Part shown: positions 1 to 6,802 of the stretch, one piece after another
How the letters are laid out: each line of letters begins with the position of its first letter
Numbering within the stretch: the first letter of the stretch is position 1
Source of the DNA: Spirochaetaceae bacterium
Lineage (GTDB): Bacteria; Spirochaetota; Spirochaetia; SZUA-6; Bin103
Reading direction: 5' to 3'
Assembly (NCBI GenBank): GCA_028820215.1
Contig: JAPPKD010000229.1
Location: forward strand, 1 to 12,694
DNA length: 12,694 nucleotides
Position numbers and translations under genes: made by a program
The notes under the pieces: model-generated
The model's input: only the letters and a program-made list of their open reading frames with translations
The model's database searches: none
Told to the model about the DNA's origin: nothing

Positions 1-48
1 CGTGTTTCTCCCATGCCAACGCCGGTCCGACCCGGCCGGTGGGGAAGC

Positions 49-77
49 TTGACAAGCGCGCAACGGCGGCGCACCCT
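49..77 (+). promoter_or_regulatory. Candidate sigma70 promoter for the tRNA pair
   Basis: A perfect -35 hexamer TTGACA lies at 49-54. After a 17-base spacer comes CACCCT at 72-77, which keeps only the second A and final T of the -10 consensus. Transcription would begin about 84, a few bases before tRNA-Asp at 91. The position and perfect -35 favour it; the weak -10 and the absence of experimental data limit confidence. Confidence 0.4.
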
Positions 78-90
78 CCGGCTCTCATCC

Positions 91-164
91 GGGGGCGTGG
101 CGAAGCTGGTTATCGCGCCGGCCTGTCAAGCCGGAGGCCGCGGGTTCAAGTCCCGTCGCTCCCG
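91..164 (+). tRNA. tRNA-Asp (anticodon GTC)
   Basis: A complete cloverleaf can be folded by eye. The 7-bp acceptor stem GGGGGCG/CGCTCCC has one G-T pair, the D stem is GCGA/TCGC, and the anticodon stem CCGGC/GCCGG encloses loop CTGTCAA with anticodon GTC. The T stem is GCGGG/CCCGT with loop TTCAAGT. The discriminator base is G, as aspartyl-tRNA synthetase normally requires. The 3' CCA is not encoded (AAACAC follows), so it must be added after transcription. It lies 11 bases upstream of tRNA-Pro and the two are probably cotranscribed. Confidence 0.97.
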
Positions 165-175
165 AAACACAACCG

Positions 176-248
176 CGGGCTGTGGCGCAGTGGCTAGCGC
201 GCTCGGTTCGGGACCGAGAGGTCGGGAGTTCAAGTCTCCCCAGCCCGA
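176..248 (+). tRNA. tRNA-Pro (anticodon CGG)
   Basis: The acceptor stem CGGGCTG/CAGCCCG pairs perfectly. The D stem is GCGC/GCGC, the anticodon stem CTCGG/CCGAG holds loop TTCGGGA with anticodon CGG (reads CCG), and the T stem is GGGAG/CTCCC with loop TTCAAGT. C1-G72 and discriminator A73 are the usual bacterial proline identity features. The 3' CCA is absent from the gene. CCG is a frequent proline codon in these GC-rich genes, so a dedicated CGG tRNA makes sense. Confidence 0.97.
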
Positions 249-251
249 TTC

Positions 252-273
252 CCCGCGCGCCCTTCGCCGCGGG
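252..273 (+). terminator. Weak hairpin after tRNA-Pro
   Basis: CCCGCG at 252-257 can pair with CGCGGG at 268-273 around a 10-base loop, immediately downstream of tRNA-Pro. No T-run follows, so it is not a canonical intrinsic terminator. It may only help 3' processing, or it may be chance in GC-rich DNA. The rest of 274-351 shows no clear promoter. Confidence 0.2.
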
Positions 274-351
274 TCGTACCACTCGCCGTCGATTCCGGAT
301 TCCAGCCAGGGACTCAACCTCCCGTAGCGAGCCGCCGAAGATAGGGGAGTC

Positions 352-1113
352 GTGCTGCGAGGGCTGCTGTTGCTGTCGATCTGCTTGTGGGCCGTGGGCT
401 GCGCACACGGCCAGGAGCGCTACTACGTCATGCAGCGGGGCGACACGCTGTACAGCGCCTCGCGCGAGGTGGGCATCCCGGTGCAGGAGCTGATGGCGGC
501 CAACGACATAACCGACGCCCGGCGGGTGCCGGCGGGAACGCGCCTCCGGGTGCCGGGCGGCGACGCGGTCTCGCCGACGGCGGTTCCCACGATGCCCGTT
601 ACCTACGCCATGGTCAGGGGGGACACCCTGTACTCGATCGCAAACCGGTTCGATCTGGACGTCCGCGAGCTGATGCGCCTGAACGACATCGACGATCCGC
701 GCGATCTCGCCACGGGTACCGTGCTGACGCTCCAGGGCGTGGGCGATGAACGCGACCTGGAGGAGCCGGTGCTGTGGCCCACCGAAGGCGAGCGGCAGAG
801 GTTGACCGGCAAGCTGCGGGGGGTGGCGATCCACGGGGCTCGCGGACAGGCGGTCCGTTCGGTTTCCTCGGGAACGGTGACCTGGTCCGGGCCGAGTCGC
901 GGCTACGGGTACGTGGTCCTGGTTCGCCGGGACAGCTACGTCTACGCGTACCTCAACAATGAGCAGGTGCTCGTACAGGCCGGCGACCGCGTACAGGTCG
1001 GTTCGGAGATCGGCACGCTGGGCGTTGCCCCTCACGACAACACGCCGCAGTTGTACTTCGTCGTCACGAAGGACTCGCGTTTCGTCGATCCCGTCTCCGC
1101 GCCGCGCGCTTAA
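352..1113 (+). CDS. Lipoprotein with two LysM repeats and a degenerate LytM/M23 domain
   Basis: A probable cell-envelope protein of 253 residues. Residues 1-17 form a lipoprotein signal with lipobox AVGC (Cys17), so it is likely lipid-anchored. Two LysM peptidoglycan-binding repeats follow at about 24-68 and 84-127, each with the RGDTLYS core. A LytM/M23-like fold spans about 145-250 (GYGYVVLV, then AGDRVQVGSEIGTLG). The zinc ligands of active M23 endopeptidases are missing: the HxxxD site is not present, the YAHL-type position reads YAYL (198-201), and the HLHFEV-type motif reads QLYFVV (233-238). It therefore resembles the non-catalytic NlpD/EnvC amidase activators; that role is inferred. 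The GTG start is forced by an in-frame stop at 325-327 and supported by AGGGGAG at 343-349, although the spacing of 2 bases is short. aroB begins 17 bases after its stop. Confidence 0.9.
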   Translation: MLRGLLLLSICLWAVGCAHGQERYYVMQRGDTLYSASREVGIPVQELMAANDITDARRVPAGTRLRVPGGDAVSPTAVPTMPVTYAMVRGDTLYSIANRFDLDVRELMRLNDIDDPRDLATGTVLTLQGVGDERDLEEPVLWPTEGERQRLTGKLRGVAIHGARGQAVRSVSSGTVTWSGPSRGYGYVVLVRRDSYVYAYLNNEQVLVQAGDRVQVGSEIGTLGVAPHDNTPQLYFVVTKDSRFVDPVSAPRA

Positions 1114-1130
1114 GCGCTCACATCCGGCCG

Positions 1131-2225
1131 ATGGCGGGGACTCGAGCGGCGTCCGGCGGGAACGTCGACACGCCGGACGCCGACACGTCGGACCTGGTCT
1201 TCCGGTTCGGGCCGTCGCCATCGACCATCCGCTTCGTCCCGGCGCTGAGCTCCGCCGACGTGGGACCGTCGGAGAACGCCCTGCTGGTCTGCGACCACCA
1301 CACCGCGCCGCTGCTCCCGGCGGGATCGCCCGAGGCACTCCGGGTCGATGCGGAGGAGGCGGACAAGGACTGGAGCACGGTCGCGCGGGTCATCGATGCC
1401 GCTCACCGGGCGGGACTGGATCGCGGCGCCAGCGTCACGGCGCTCGGCGGCGGCGTGCTGTGCGACGTCGTCGCCTTCGCCGCCTCGGTATACCTGCGTG
1501 GCGTGCGCCTGGTCCTGATTCCCACGACCCTGGTGGCCATGGTCGACGCGGCCGTGGGGGGCAAGACCGGAATCGACTACGAGGGCCGCAAGAACCTGAT
1601 CGGTTCCTTCTATCCGGCGGCTCAGGTGGTGGTGTGGCCGGGCGCGCTTGCAAGCCTGCCGCCGCGGCAGCTCGCGGCCGGGATGGCGGAGGTGGTCAAG
1701 ACCGCCTTGCTGGGCGACCCGGGTCTGGTGGAGCTCCTGGAACGCGACGGGTTCGCGGCGGTCACGGGCGGCGCCGCGGCGGCCTGCGCGGTGGTGCGCC
1801 GGTGCGTGCAGGTGAAGGGCGGCATCGTGGCCGCGGATCCGACCGAGCGCACCGGGCTGCGCGACGTGCTCAACCTGGGACACACTTTCGCACACGCTCT
1901 GGAGGCGGTGACCGGCTTCGGCCCGTGGAACCACGGAGAGGCGGTGGCGTGGGGCATCGCCCGCGCCATGGATCTCGGCGTACACCTCGGCGAAACGCCT
2001 CCGGCGCACCGGGAGCGGGTGCTCGCGCTGCTTGAGTCGCTCCGCTTCCGGTTGCGCGTCGGTTCGCAAGCGCCGCCGGCCGCGCTGGTGGAGGCGATGG
2101 CGGCCGACAAGAAACGCCGCGGTGGGCAACTGCGCTTCGTGCTGCAGCGCGGCGTGGGCGACACGTTCGTACGCCCGGTCGAACGGGCCGAGGTGTTGCG
2201 CGTGCTGGCATCGGCCGCGCTGTAG
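1131..2225 (+). CDS. aroB: 3-dehydroquinate synthase
   Basis: Cytoplasmic NAD- and metal-dependent enzyme that converts DAHP to 3-dehydroquinate, the second step of the shikimate pathway to aromatic amino acids. At 364 residues it has normal length. Family motifs occur in order: GGGVLCD (106-112), PTTLVAMVDAAVGGKTGID (131-149), NLIGSFY (155-161), GMAEVVK (174-180), LNLGHTFAHALE (237-248), HGEAVAWGI (258-266) and DKKRRGGQLRFVL (316-328). The three expected zinc ligands, Glu177, His241 and His258, are all present, so it should be active. The ATG lies 17 bases after the lipoprotein gene with only a weak ribosome site, which suggests cotranscription. The first ~20 residues are poorly conserved in style and the start could be slightly downstream. 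No other shikimate gene is in the window. Confidence 0.96.
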   Translation: MAGTRAASGGNVDTPDADTSDLVFRFGPSPSTIRFVPALSSADVGPSENALLVCDHHTAPLLPAGSPEALRVDAEEADKDWSTVARVIDAAHRAGLDRGASVTALGGGVLCDVVAFAASVYLRGVRLVLIPTTLVAMVDAAVGGKTGIDYEGRKNLIGSFYPAAQVVVWPGALASLPPRQLAAGMAEVVKTALLGDPGLVELLERDGFAAVTGGAAAACAVVRRCVQVKGGIVAADPTERTGLRDVLNLGHTFAHALEAVTGFGPWNHGEAVAWGIARAMDLGVHLGETPPAHRERVLALLESLRFRLRVGSQAPPAALVEAMAADKKRRGGQLRFVLQRGVGDTFVRPVERAEVLRVLASAAL

Positions 2226-2241
2226 CGCGGACGGGACGGGC

Positions 2242-4803
2242 CTACCGCTCGGAGGTCCGCTCCAGCAACTCGGACAGGTGTTCCTCAAGCGGCTGCGCAC
2301 CGTCCGCCACCGACTGCAGGCTGGCCAGCGTCTCTTCCACTGCATGGCGCCATCCGCGGCGCGGCTGCAGGCGGAAGCCGCCGGAGCCGTCCGCGGCCAG
2401 GGACAGGAAGCCCAGTCGGCGGCTGCCTGCGCCGCGCGGGACGACGCGCAGGGCGAGCCCGGCAGCCGCGAGCAGCGGCGCCCGATCCGCATGCGGGTCG
2501 AGCCGCCGCTCCGGCCAGGTGCGCAGCACCCCTTCGTCGAGGCGCAGGTGGGGCAGGGCCTGCAGGATGGCGGAGAGCGGCGCGCCGCGCATCAGTTCCC
2601 CGCCGCTCTGCCGTATGACCCCGCGCACGTCTCCGAGGTCGCGCCGGCTGGCGCCCGCCAGCTCCACTCGCCGGTCGCGGACCGCGTTCCACTCCAGGAT
2701 CGCGTACCGCCGCGAGCCCTTGCCGGGCGTCAGCGGCAGGGTCACCCCGGCAAGCTGCAGGGTGGCGCCCGCGCGTGGCGGTCGCGAGCCGCGGGCTCCC
2801 TCCCGCTCGCTTCGGCCACGACCGGACCGGGGCCGTGCCCGCGGTTCCGGAACCAGAGCCTCGGTCAGGCGCTGATCGACGCGCGCGAGCATTGCGGTTC
2901 GCAGGGGGGAGACCGAGCGGGCGTACAGGCGCGACGTGCGCACGATCTCGCCGGCGACGATGAAGCGGGCATCCTCCCGGTACATGGATGATCCCGGGTG
3001 AATGTGGATCCGGTCGGCCGACAGCGACCGGTAGATCCCGCGTCCCGTGTTGACGCACACGGACTGGATCAACCCGCGCGCGATCGCGCACAGGTAGTCG
3101 TGCAGCGGACCGCCCCCGGCAAGCGGTACACCCATGTCCGATACGATCTGGGCGAGCTGGCGCCTGATGTTGGCAACCTCGCCAAGCACCCGGTCGTCCA
3201 GGAAGTGTCGCGTGCAGAAGCCTTCCCGGTCGCCGGCCTGCTCGAAGCTGCGCAGCAGATCCAGGAAGCCCGCGAAGTCGCCGAGCCGGTGGTGGAAGGC
3301 TCGGTGAGCGCTGCGCGCCTGTTCCTCTTCCCCCAGCGGATACAGGAACGGCGACGGCGTCGACAGGAACGCCGCACCGGTGATGGCTTCATCGACCACC
3401 GTCGGATAGCGGTGGATGGCTTCGACGATCACGCGCGCGAGCCGCGGCAGAATGGGAAACAGCACCATCTGTTCGCCGATTCCGGTCAGGCGGCGGCCGT
3501 CATCCAACGCGCCGAGCCAGCGCAGCGAGTCCACGGCGGCGCGGATGTGCCGCCGGCCCGGGGGCGAGATGAAGTCGAAGCCCTCGAAGTCGTCGATACC
3601 CAGATCGGCCATGCGCAGCACGACCTCGGTCAGGTCGGTCCGCAGGATTTCCTCTTCCGTGAACGCCGGACGGTTGTCGAACGATCGCCGGTCGTACAGC
3701 CGGTAGCACACGCCGGGCCGTGTCCGTCCCGCGCGGCCGGTGCGCTGGTTGCAGGATGCGCGGGAGATCGCTGTCTCGGTAAGGGAAGCAGTGAACGTGC
3801 GTGGATCGTAGGCGTTGAGCTTGGCCCGCCCGGGATCGATGACCCAGACGATCCCGTCGATGGTCAGGCTGGTTTCGGCGATGTTGGTCGCTGCCACGAC
3901 CTTGCGCCTCCCCGGGTAGTCGTCGAACACCCGCTGCTGCTCGTCGCCGCCGAGTCTGGCGAACAGCGGCAGCGGCGCAAGCGCCCGGCCGAGCCGCAGG
4001 GAGCGCAGGGTCTCTATGCACTCGCGGATCTCGCGTTCGCCGCTCAGGAAGATCAACACGTCGCCCGGCTCGCCGGTGCGGTCGATCTCGGCGACGATGT
4101 CGCCGATCGCCGCCTGGGTCGCAGCGGGATCGTTCTCGGGATGGACGGGCCGGTAGTGGACGTCGACGGGAAAGGTGCGCGAGTCCACCCGCACGATGGG
4201 GCAACCGCCGAAGTAGCCCGAGAACACCTCGGCGTTGATGGTGGCCGAGGAGACCACCACGCGCAGGTCGTCGCGCCGCTCCAGCACCTGCCTGAGCAGC
4301 CCCAGGGTGAAGTCGATGTTGAGGCTGCGTTCATGCGCCTCGTCCACGACCACCACCTGGTACTCGCGCAGATCGCCGTCGAGCTTGATCTCCTGCAGCA
4401 GTATGCCGTCGGTCATGATCTTGATCGCGCAGGAGCGGGTCGTCGTGTCCTCGAACCGCATCTTGTAGGCGATCAGGTCTTCGGTAACCCCGTCCGCGGC
4501 CGCCATCTGCCGCTGCAGGTACCGGCACACCGAGACCGCGGCGATTCGCCTGGGCTGGGTGATGCCGATGCGCGCCGTACGTCCGTAGCCGTGCTCGTAC
4601 AGCAGCCGGGGGATCTGCGTGGTCTTGCCGGAGCCGGTCGGGCTCTCCACCACGACCGCGCGGTGCTCATCGAGCGCAGCCAGGATGCGCCCGCGGTGCC
4701 GGTAGACCGGCATGTGCAGCGCCGCGTCCGGCATCGGCATCATGAACGGCCGCGGGGCGACCGGTGGCCGGTCGGACCCGCGCCGCCCGCCATGCCCGCG
4801 CAT
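2242..4803 (-). CDS. hrpA: DEAH-box ATP-dependent RNA helicase (HrpA/HrpB type)
   Basis: Predicted RNA helicase of 853 residues if translated from the first ATG. The helicase motifs are complete: Walker A GSGKTT (57-62), DEAH (154-157), SAT (186-188), TNIAETS (316-322) and QRTGRAGR (353-360). A helicase-associated HA2 region follows, then an OB-like domain at about 590-650, recognised by IHIHPGSSMYRE and GEIVRTSRLYARSV. After an Arg/Pro/Gly-rich linker (about 655-690) comes a C-terminal region of roughly 160 residues that I do not recognise; it is not the long DUF3418 tail of E. coli HrpA (about 1300 residues). The length is closer to HrpB, but NIAETS and the OB region read more like HrpA, so the symbol is provisional. 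The start is uncertain: ATG at 4803 has no evident ribosome site, and the ATG cluster near 4743 is equally possible. It converges on aroB with 16 bases between stops and diverges from pcnB. Confidence 0.92.
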   Translation of the reverse strand: MRGHGGRRGSDRPPVAPRPFMMPMPDAALHMPVYRHRGRILAALDEHRAVVVESPTGSGKTTQIPRLLYEHGYGRTARIGITQPRRIAAVSVCRYLQRQMAAADGVTEDLIAYKMRFEDTTTRSCAIKIMTDGILLQEIKLDGDLREYQVVVVDEAHERSLNIDFTLGLLRQVLERRDDLRVVVSSATINAEVFSGYFGGCPIVRVDSRTFPVDVHYRPVHPENDPAATQAAIGDIVAEIDRTGEPGDVLIFLSGEREIRECIETLRSLRLGRALAPLPLFARLGGDEQQRVFDDYPGRRKVVAATNIAETSLTIDGIVWVIDPGRAKLNAYDPRTFTASLTETAISRASCNQRTGRAGRTRPGVCYRLYDRRSFDNRPAFTEEEILRTDLTEVVLRMADLGIDDFEGFDFISPPGRRHIRAAVDSLRWLGALDDGRRLTGIGEQMVLFPILPRLARVIVEAIHRYPTVVDEAITGAAFLSTPSPFLYPLGEEEQARSAHRAFHHRLGDFAGFLDLLRSFEQAGDREGFCTRHFLDDRVLGEVANIRRQLAQIVSDMGVPLAGGGPLHDYLCAIARGLIQSVCVNTGRGIYRSLSADRIHIHPGSSMYREDARFIVAGEIVRTSRLYARSVSPLRTAMLARVDQRLTEALVPEPRARPRSGRGRSEREGARGSRPPRAGATLQLAGVTLPLTPGKGSRRYAILEWNAVRDRRVELAGASRRDLGDVRGVIRQSGGELMRGAPLSAILQALPHLRLDEGVLRTWPERRLDPHADRAPLLAAAGLALRVVPRGAGSRRLGFLSLAADGSGGFRLQPRRGWRHAVEETLASLQSVADGAQPLEEHLSELLERTSER

Positions 4804-4847
4804 CCGGCATGTGCGTCCGTTACCGTGACGGGGTAGGATTGCTTCCG

Positions 4848-5933
4848 GTGTTGAGGCGGTACCGGATGTCGGCCGACGGCGAGCATGCCGTCACCGCCCG
4901 CGTCTATACGCGAGACGAGCACGGAATCGACCGCGATCAGTTCGATCGCGACGCACTGGCGGTCGTCGGCCGCCTGCAACGCGCCGGCCACGAGGCATAC
5001 GTCGTCGGAGGCGCCATCCGCGACCTGATCACCGGCCGGATCCCGAAGGACGTCGATGTCGCCACCAGTGCCCGTCCGCGCATGGTCACGCGGCTGTTCT
5101 CCCGCGCGCGGATCATCGGCCGGAGGTTCAAGATCGTGCACGTGCCGGCCGGCAGGCAGGGGATCGTCGAGGTGTCGACCTTCCGCGGTCCGGCCACAGC
5201 GGGGACGGGCACAGGGGGGACGGGTACGGATGGCGACAACCACTACGGCACCATGGCCGAGGATGCGCTGCGCAGGGATTTCACAGTCAACGGATTGTAC
5301 TACTGTCCCCGGCGCCAGCAGATCATCGACTATGTGGCGGGTTTCCGGGATCTCACCGCCGGCCGCTTGCGCACCATCGGCGATCCCGGGCAGGCGTTCA
5401 TGGATGACCCCGTGCGCATGTTGCGGGCGATCAAGTACGCCGCCTTTCTGGGCGTGCGCGTGCCTGAAGGGTACCGGCGGCTGATCCGGCGGCACGCCGG
5501 ACTGCTCGGCGAATGCCCGACCGGACGGCTGAGCGAGGAACTGCGCAAGCTGCTCGCCTCCGGCAACGGTTCGGCGATCGTCCTGGACTGCGCACGGCTG
5601 GGGCTGCTCGCCGCCATGCTGCCCGCGGTGGCCGGGTGCGTGCGTCCGCGCCGCCAGGATCCCCTGATCGTGGAGCTGGCCCACATCGAGCGCACCGCTT
5701 GCGCAGGAGAGGAGGTGCGCCAGCGGGCGATGGCGGCACTGGCGGCCGCGGTGAACGGGACCGCCAGCGACCCCACGCTGCGCGGCGTGAAGGAGGCGTT
5801 CGCGCCGCTCGCGATTACCAACGACGACGCGCGCTCCATCGTCGCGTCGCTGGGCGGAGGTCAGGTCGAGCCGAACGCCGGACCCCGGCGGCGGCGTTCG
5901 CGATCACGCCGTGCCCGTCACGCCGGCGGGTAG
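4848..5933 (+). CDS. pcnB: Poly(A) polymerase I / class II tRNA nucleotidyltransferase family
   Basis: Template-independent nucleotidyltransferase, 361 residues from this start. Visible features are the head-domain motif VGGAIRD (53-59), the catalytic carboxylates in PKDVDVAT (Asp68, Asp70), RRDFTVNGLYY (142-152) and RMLRAIKYAAFLG (190-202). IIGRRFKIVHV at 89-99 fits the signature used to separate bacterial poly(A) polymerases from CCA-adding enzymes, so mRNA 3' polyadenylation is the likelier role. The C-terminus is strongly basic (PRRRRSRSRR), as expected for RNA binding. I chose GTG at 4848 because AGGA at 4835-4838 is well spaced and the N-terminus (MLRRYRM...RVYTRDEHGID) resembles the family; ATG at 4866 is an alternative, and the open frame extends back to 4764. 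Residues 120-129 are a small repeated insert (TGTGG/TGTDG). The 3' end overlaps the convergent ATPase gene by 16 bases. Confidence 0.92.
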   Translation: MLRRYRMSADGEHAVTARVYTRDEHGIDRDQFDRDALAVVGRLQRAGHEAYVVGGAIRDLITGRIPKDVDVATSARPRMVTRLFSRARIIGRRFKIVHVPAGRQGIVEVSTFRGPATAGTGTGGTGTDGDNHYGTMAEDALRRDFTVNGLYYCPRRQQIIDYVAGFRDLTAGRLRTIGDPGQAFMDDPVRMLRAIKYAAFLGVRVPEGYRRLIRRHAGLLGECPTGRLSEELRKLLASGNGSAIVLDCARLGLLAAMLPAVAGCVRPRRQDPLIVELAHIERTACAGEEVRQRAMAALAAAVNGTASDPTLRGVKEAFAPLAITNDDARSIVASLGGGQVEPNAGPRRRRSRSRRARHAGG

Positions 5934-6802
5934 CCGTCGGCGTCCGGAAGCAGGCTGCCGACGGTTACGTCGACCTGGCTCAGCACGAGACCCGCGTAGC
6001 GCTGCAGGCTGGACATGATGAGCTCGCGCAGGTCGTGGAGCCCGGGTCCCGCCGCGGCTCCCGACGGAACGTCGACGATCACCTCCAATGCCCATGCTCC
6101 GGTCGACTTGCTGACGATCACGCGCGCAAGGCGCAGGCTGGGATCGTGCTCATGCAGGCAGTGCGCGACCATCTGGGTCAGCGCCGCCTCCGACACCGAC
6201 ACCGCGCCGCGGCTCTCGCCGATCACCTCCGTCTTTTCGAACACCATCCCCTTGTTGCGCAGCACGCCCCGCTGCCAGAAGATCCTGATGGCGTCGATCG
6301 CCATGTGTGCGTAGTCCCGGCGCACTTCGACCGGCGGTACCGGGATGATGTGCTTGCCTTCGGACTCCCGCGCCGCGCGTGCCGCGTCGATCTCCGCGCG
6401 GCTGGCGATCTCCTCGATGTGCAGATACCTGTGCGGCGCCGGCAGGGCGAGCCGGCGGGTGATGAGCTGCACCATCCTGGCCGAGGTGCCCAACACCAGC
6501 ACGCGGCGCGGGCGCATGGCCGCGATCCTCCGACGAGCTCCCTGGGCCGCGCGCGGGTCGTGGAATACCGCGGTCTTCACGGCGGCGAGGGCGTTGTTGG
6601 CGACCTTTGCCGACCGGCCGCCCAGGATCTTCTGGTTCCGGATCAGCAACCCGTCGTCGATGATGAGGTCCATGCCGTGGCGCGTGGCGATGAGTTGCGC
6701 CCGGAAGCTCTTACCGGTGCCGCTGCGGCCGATGAGCGCGGTGACGCGCACGCCGCGCAGCCGCCACGTCAGGTGATGCACCAGGGTTCGAATCCACGTC
6801 AT
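5918..6802 (-). CDS. P-loop ATPase/kinase-like protein with Asp23/Gls24-like C-terminus
   Basis: 294 residues, cytoplasmic, of unknown biochemical role. The N-terminal part has a Walker A loop GRSGTGKS (25-32), followed by a strand ending in IIDDGLL (47-53), reminiscent of nucleotide kinases and HPr kinase, then VLGTSARM (103-110) and GKHIIPVPPVEV (139-150). I recall this as a conserved uncharacterised ATP-binding family in spirochaetes and some Firmicutes. Residues about 200-285 (VSVSEAALTQMV ... LHDLRELIMSSLQRYAGLVLSQVDVTVGSL) resemble the Asp23/Gls24 fold. The ATG at 6802 was chosen because family members seem to begin shortly before the LTWRLRGVRV segment; the open frame runs upstream to 7030 but that part looks non-coding. 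There is no clear ribosome site. The start lies inside the 3' end of the rluA-like gene (92-base overlap), implying translational coupling. The substrate cannot be inferred. Confidence 0.82.
   Translation of the reverse strand: MTWIRTLVHHLTWRLRGVRVTALIGRSGTGKSFRAQLIATRHGMDLIIDDGLLIRNQKILGGRSAKVANNALAAVKTAVFHDPRAAQGARRRIAAMRPRRVLVLGTSARMVQLITRRLALPAPHRYLHIEEIASRAEIDAARAARESEGKHIIPVPPVEVRRDYAHMAIDAIRIFWQRGVLRNKGMVFEKTEVIGESRGAVSVSEAALTQMVAHCLHEHDPSLRLARVIVSKSTGAWALEVIVDVPSGAAAGPGLHDLRELIMSSLQRYAGLVLSQVDVTVGSLLPDADGYPPA

Noticed and set aside
13..327. Open frame running through both tRNA genes
   Set aside because: It crosses two well-formed tRNAs, so it is not a protein gene.
1106..1117. Perfect palindrome GCGCTTAAGCGC over the stop codon of the lipoprotein gene
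   Set aside because: It has no loop and no T-run, so it is not a usable terminator. A 12-bp palindrome is plausible by chance in GC-rich sequence.
2998..4836. 612-codon open frame on the + strand opposite the helicase
   Set aside because: It is the antisense shadow of an intact DEAH helicase with all motifs; its own translation shows no recognisable domain.
6781..6798. T-loop-like GGTTCGAATCC suggesting a tRNA fragment or attachment site
   Set aside because: The flanking bases do not form a 5-bp T stem, there is no acceptor or anticodon arm nearby, and the segment is the start of the ATPase coding sequence.
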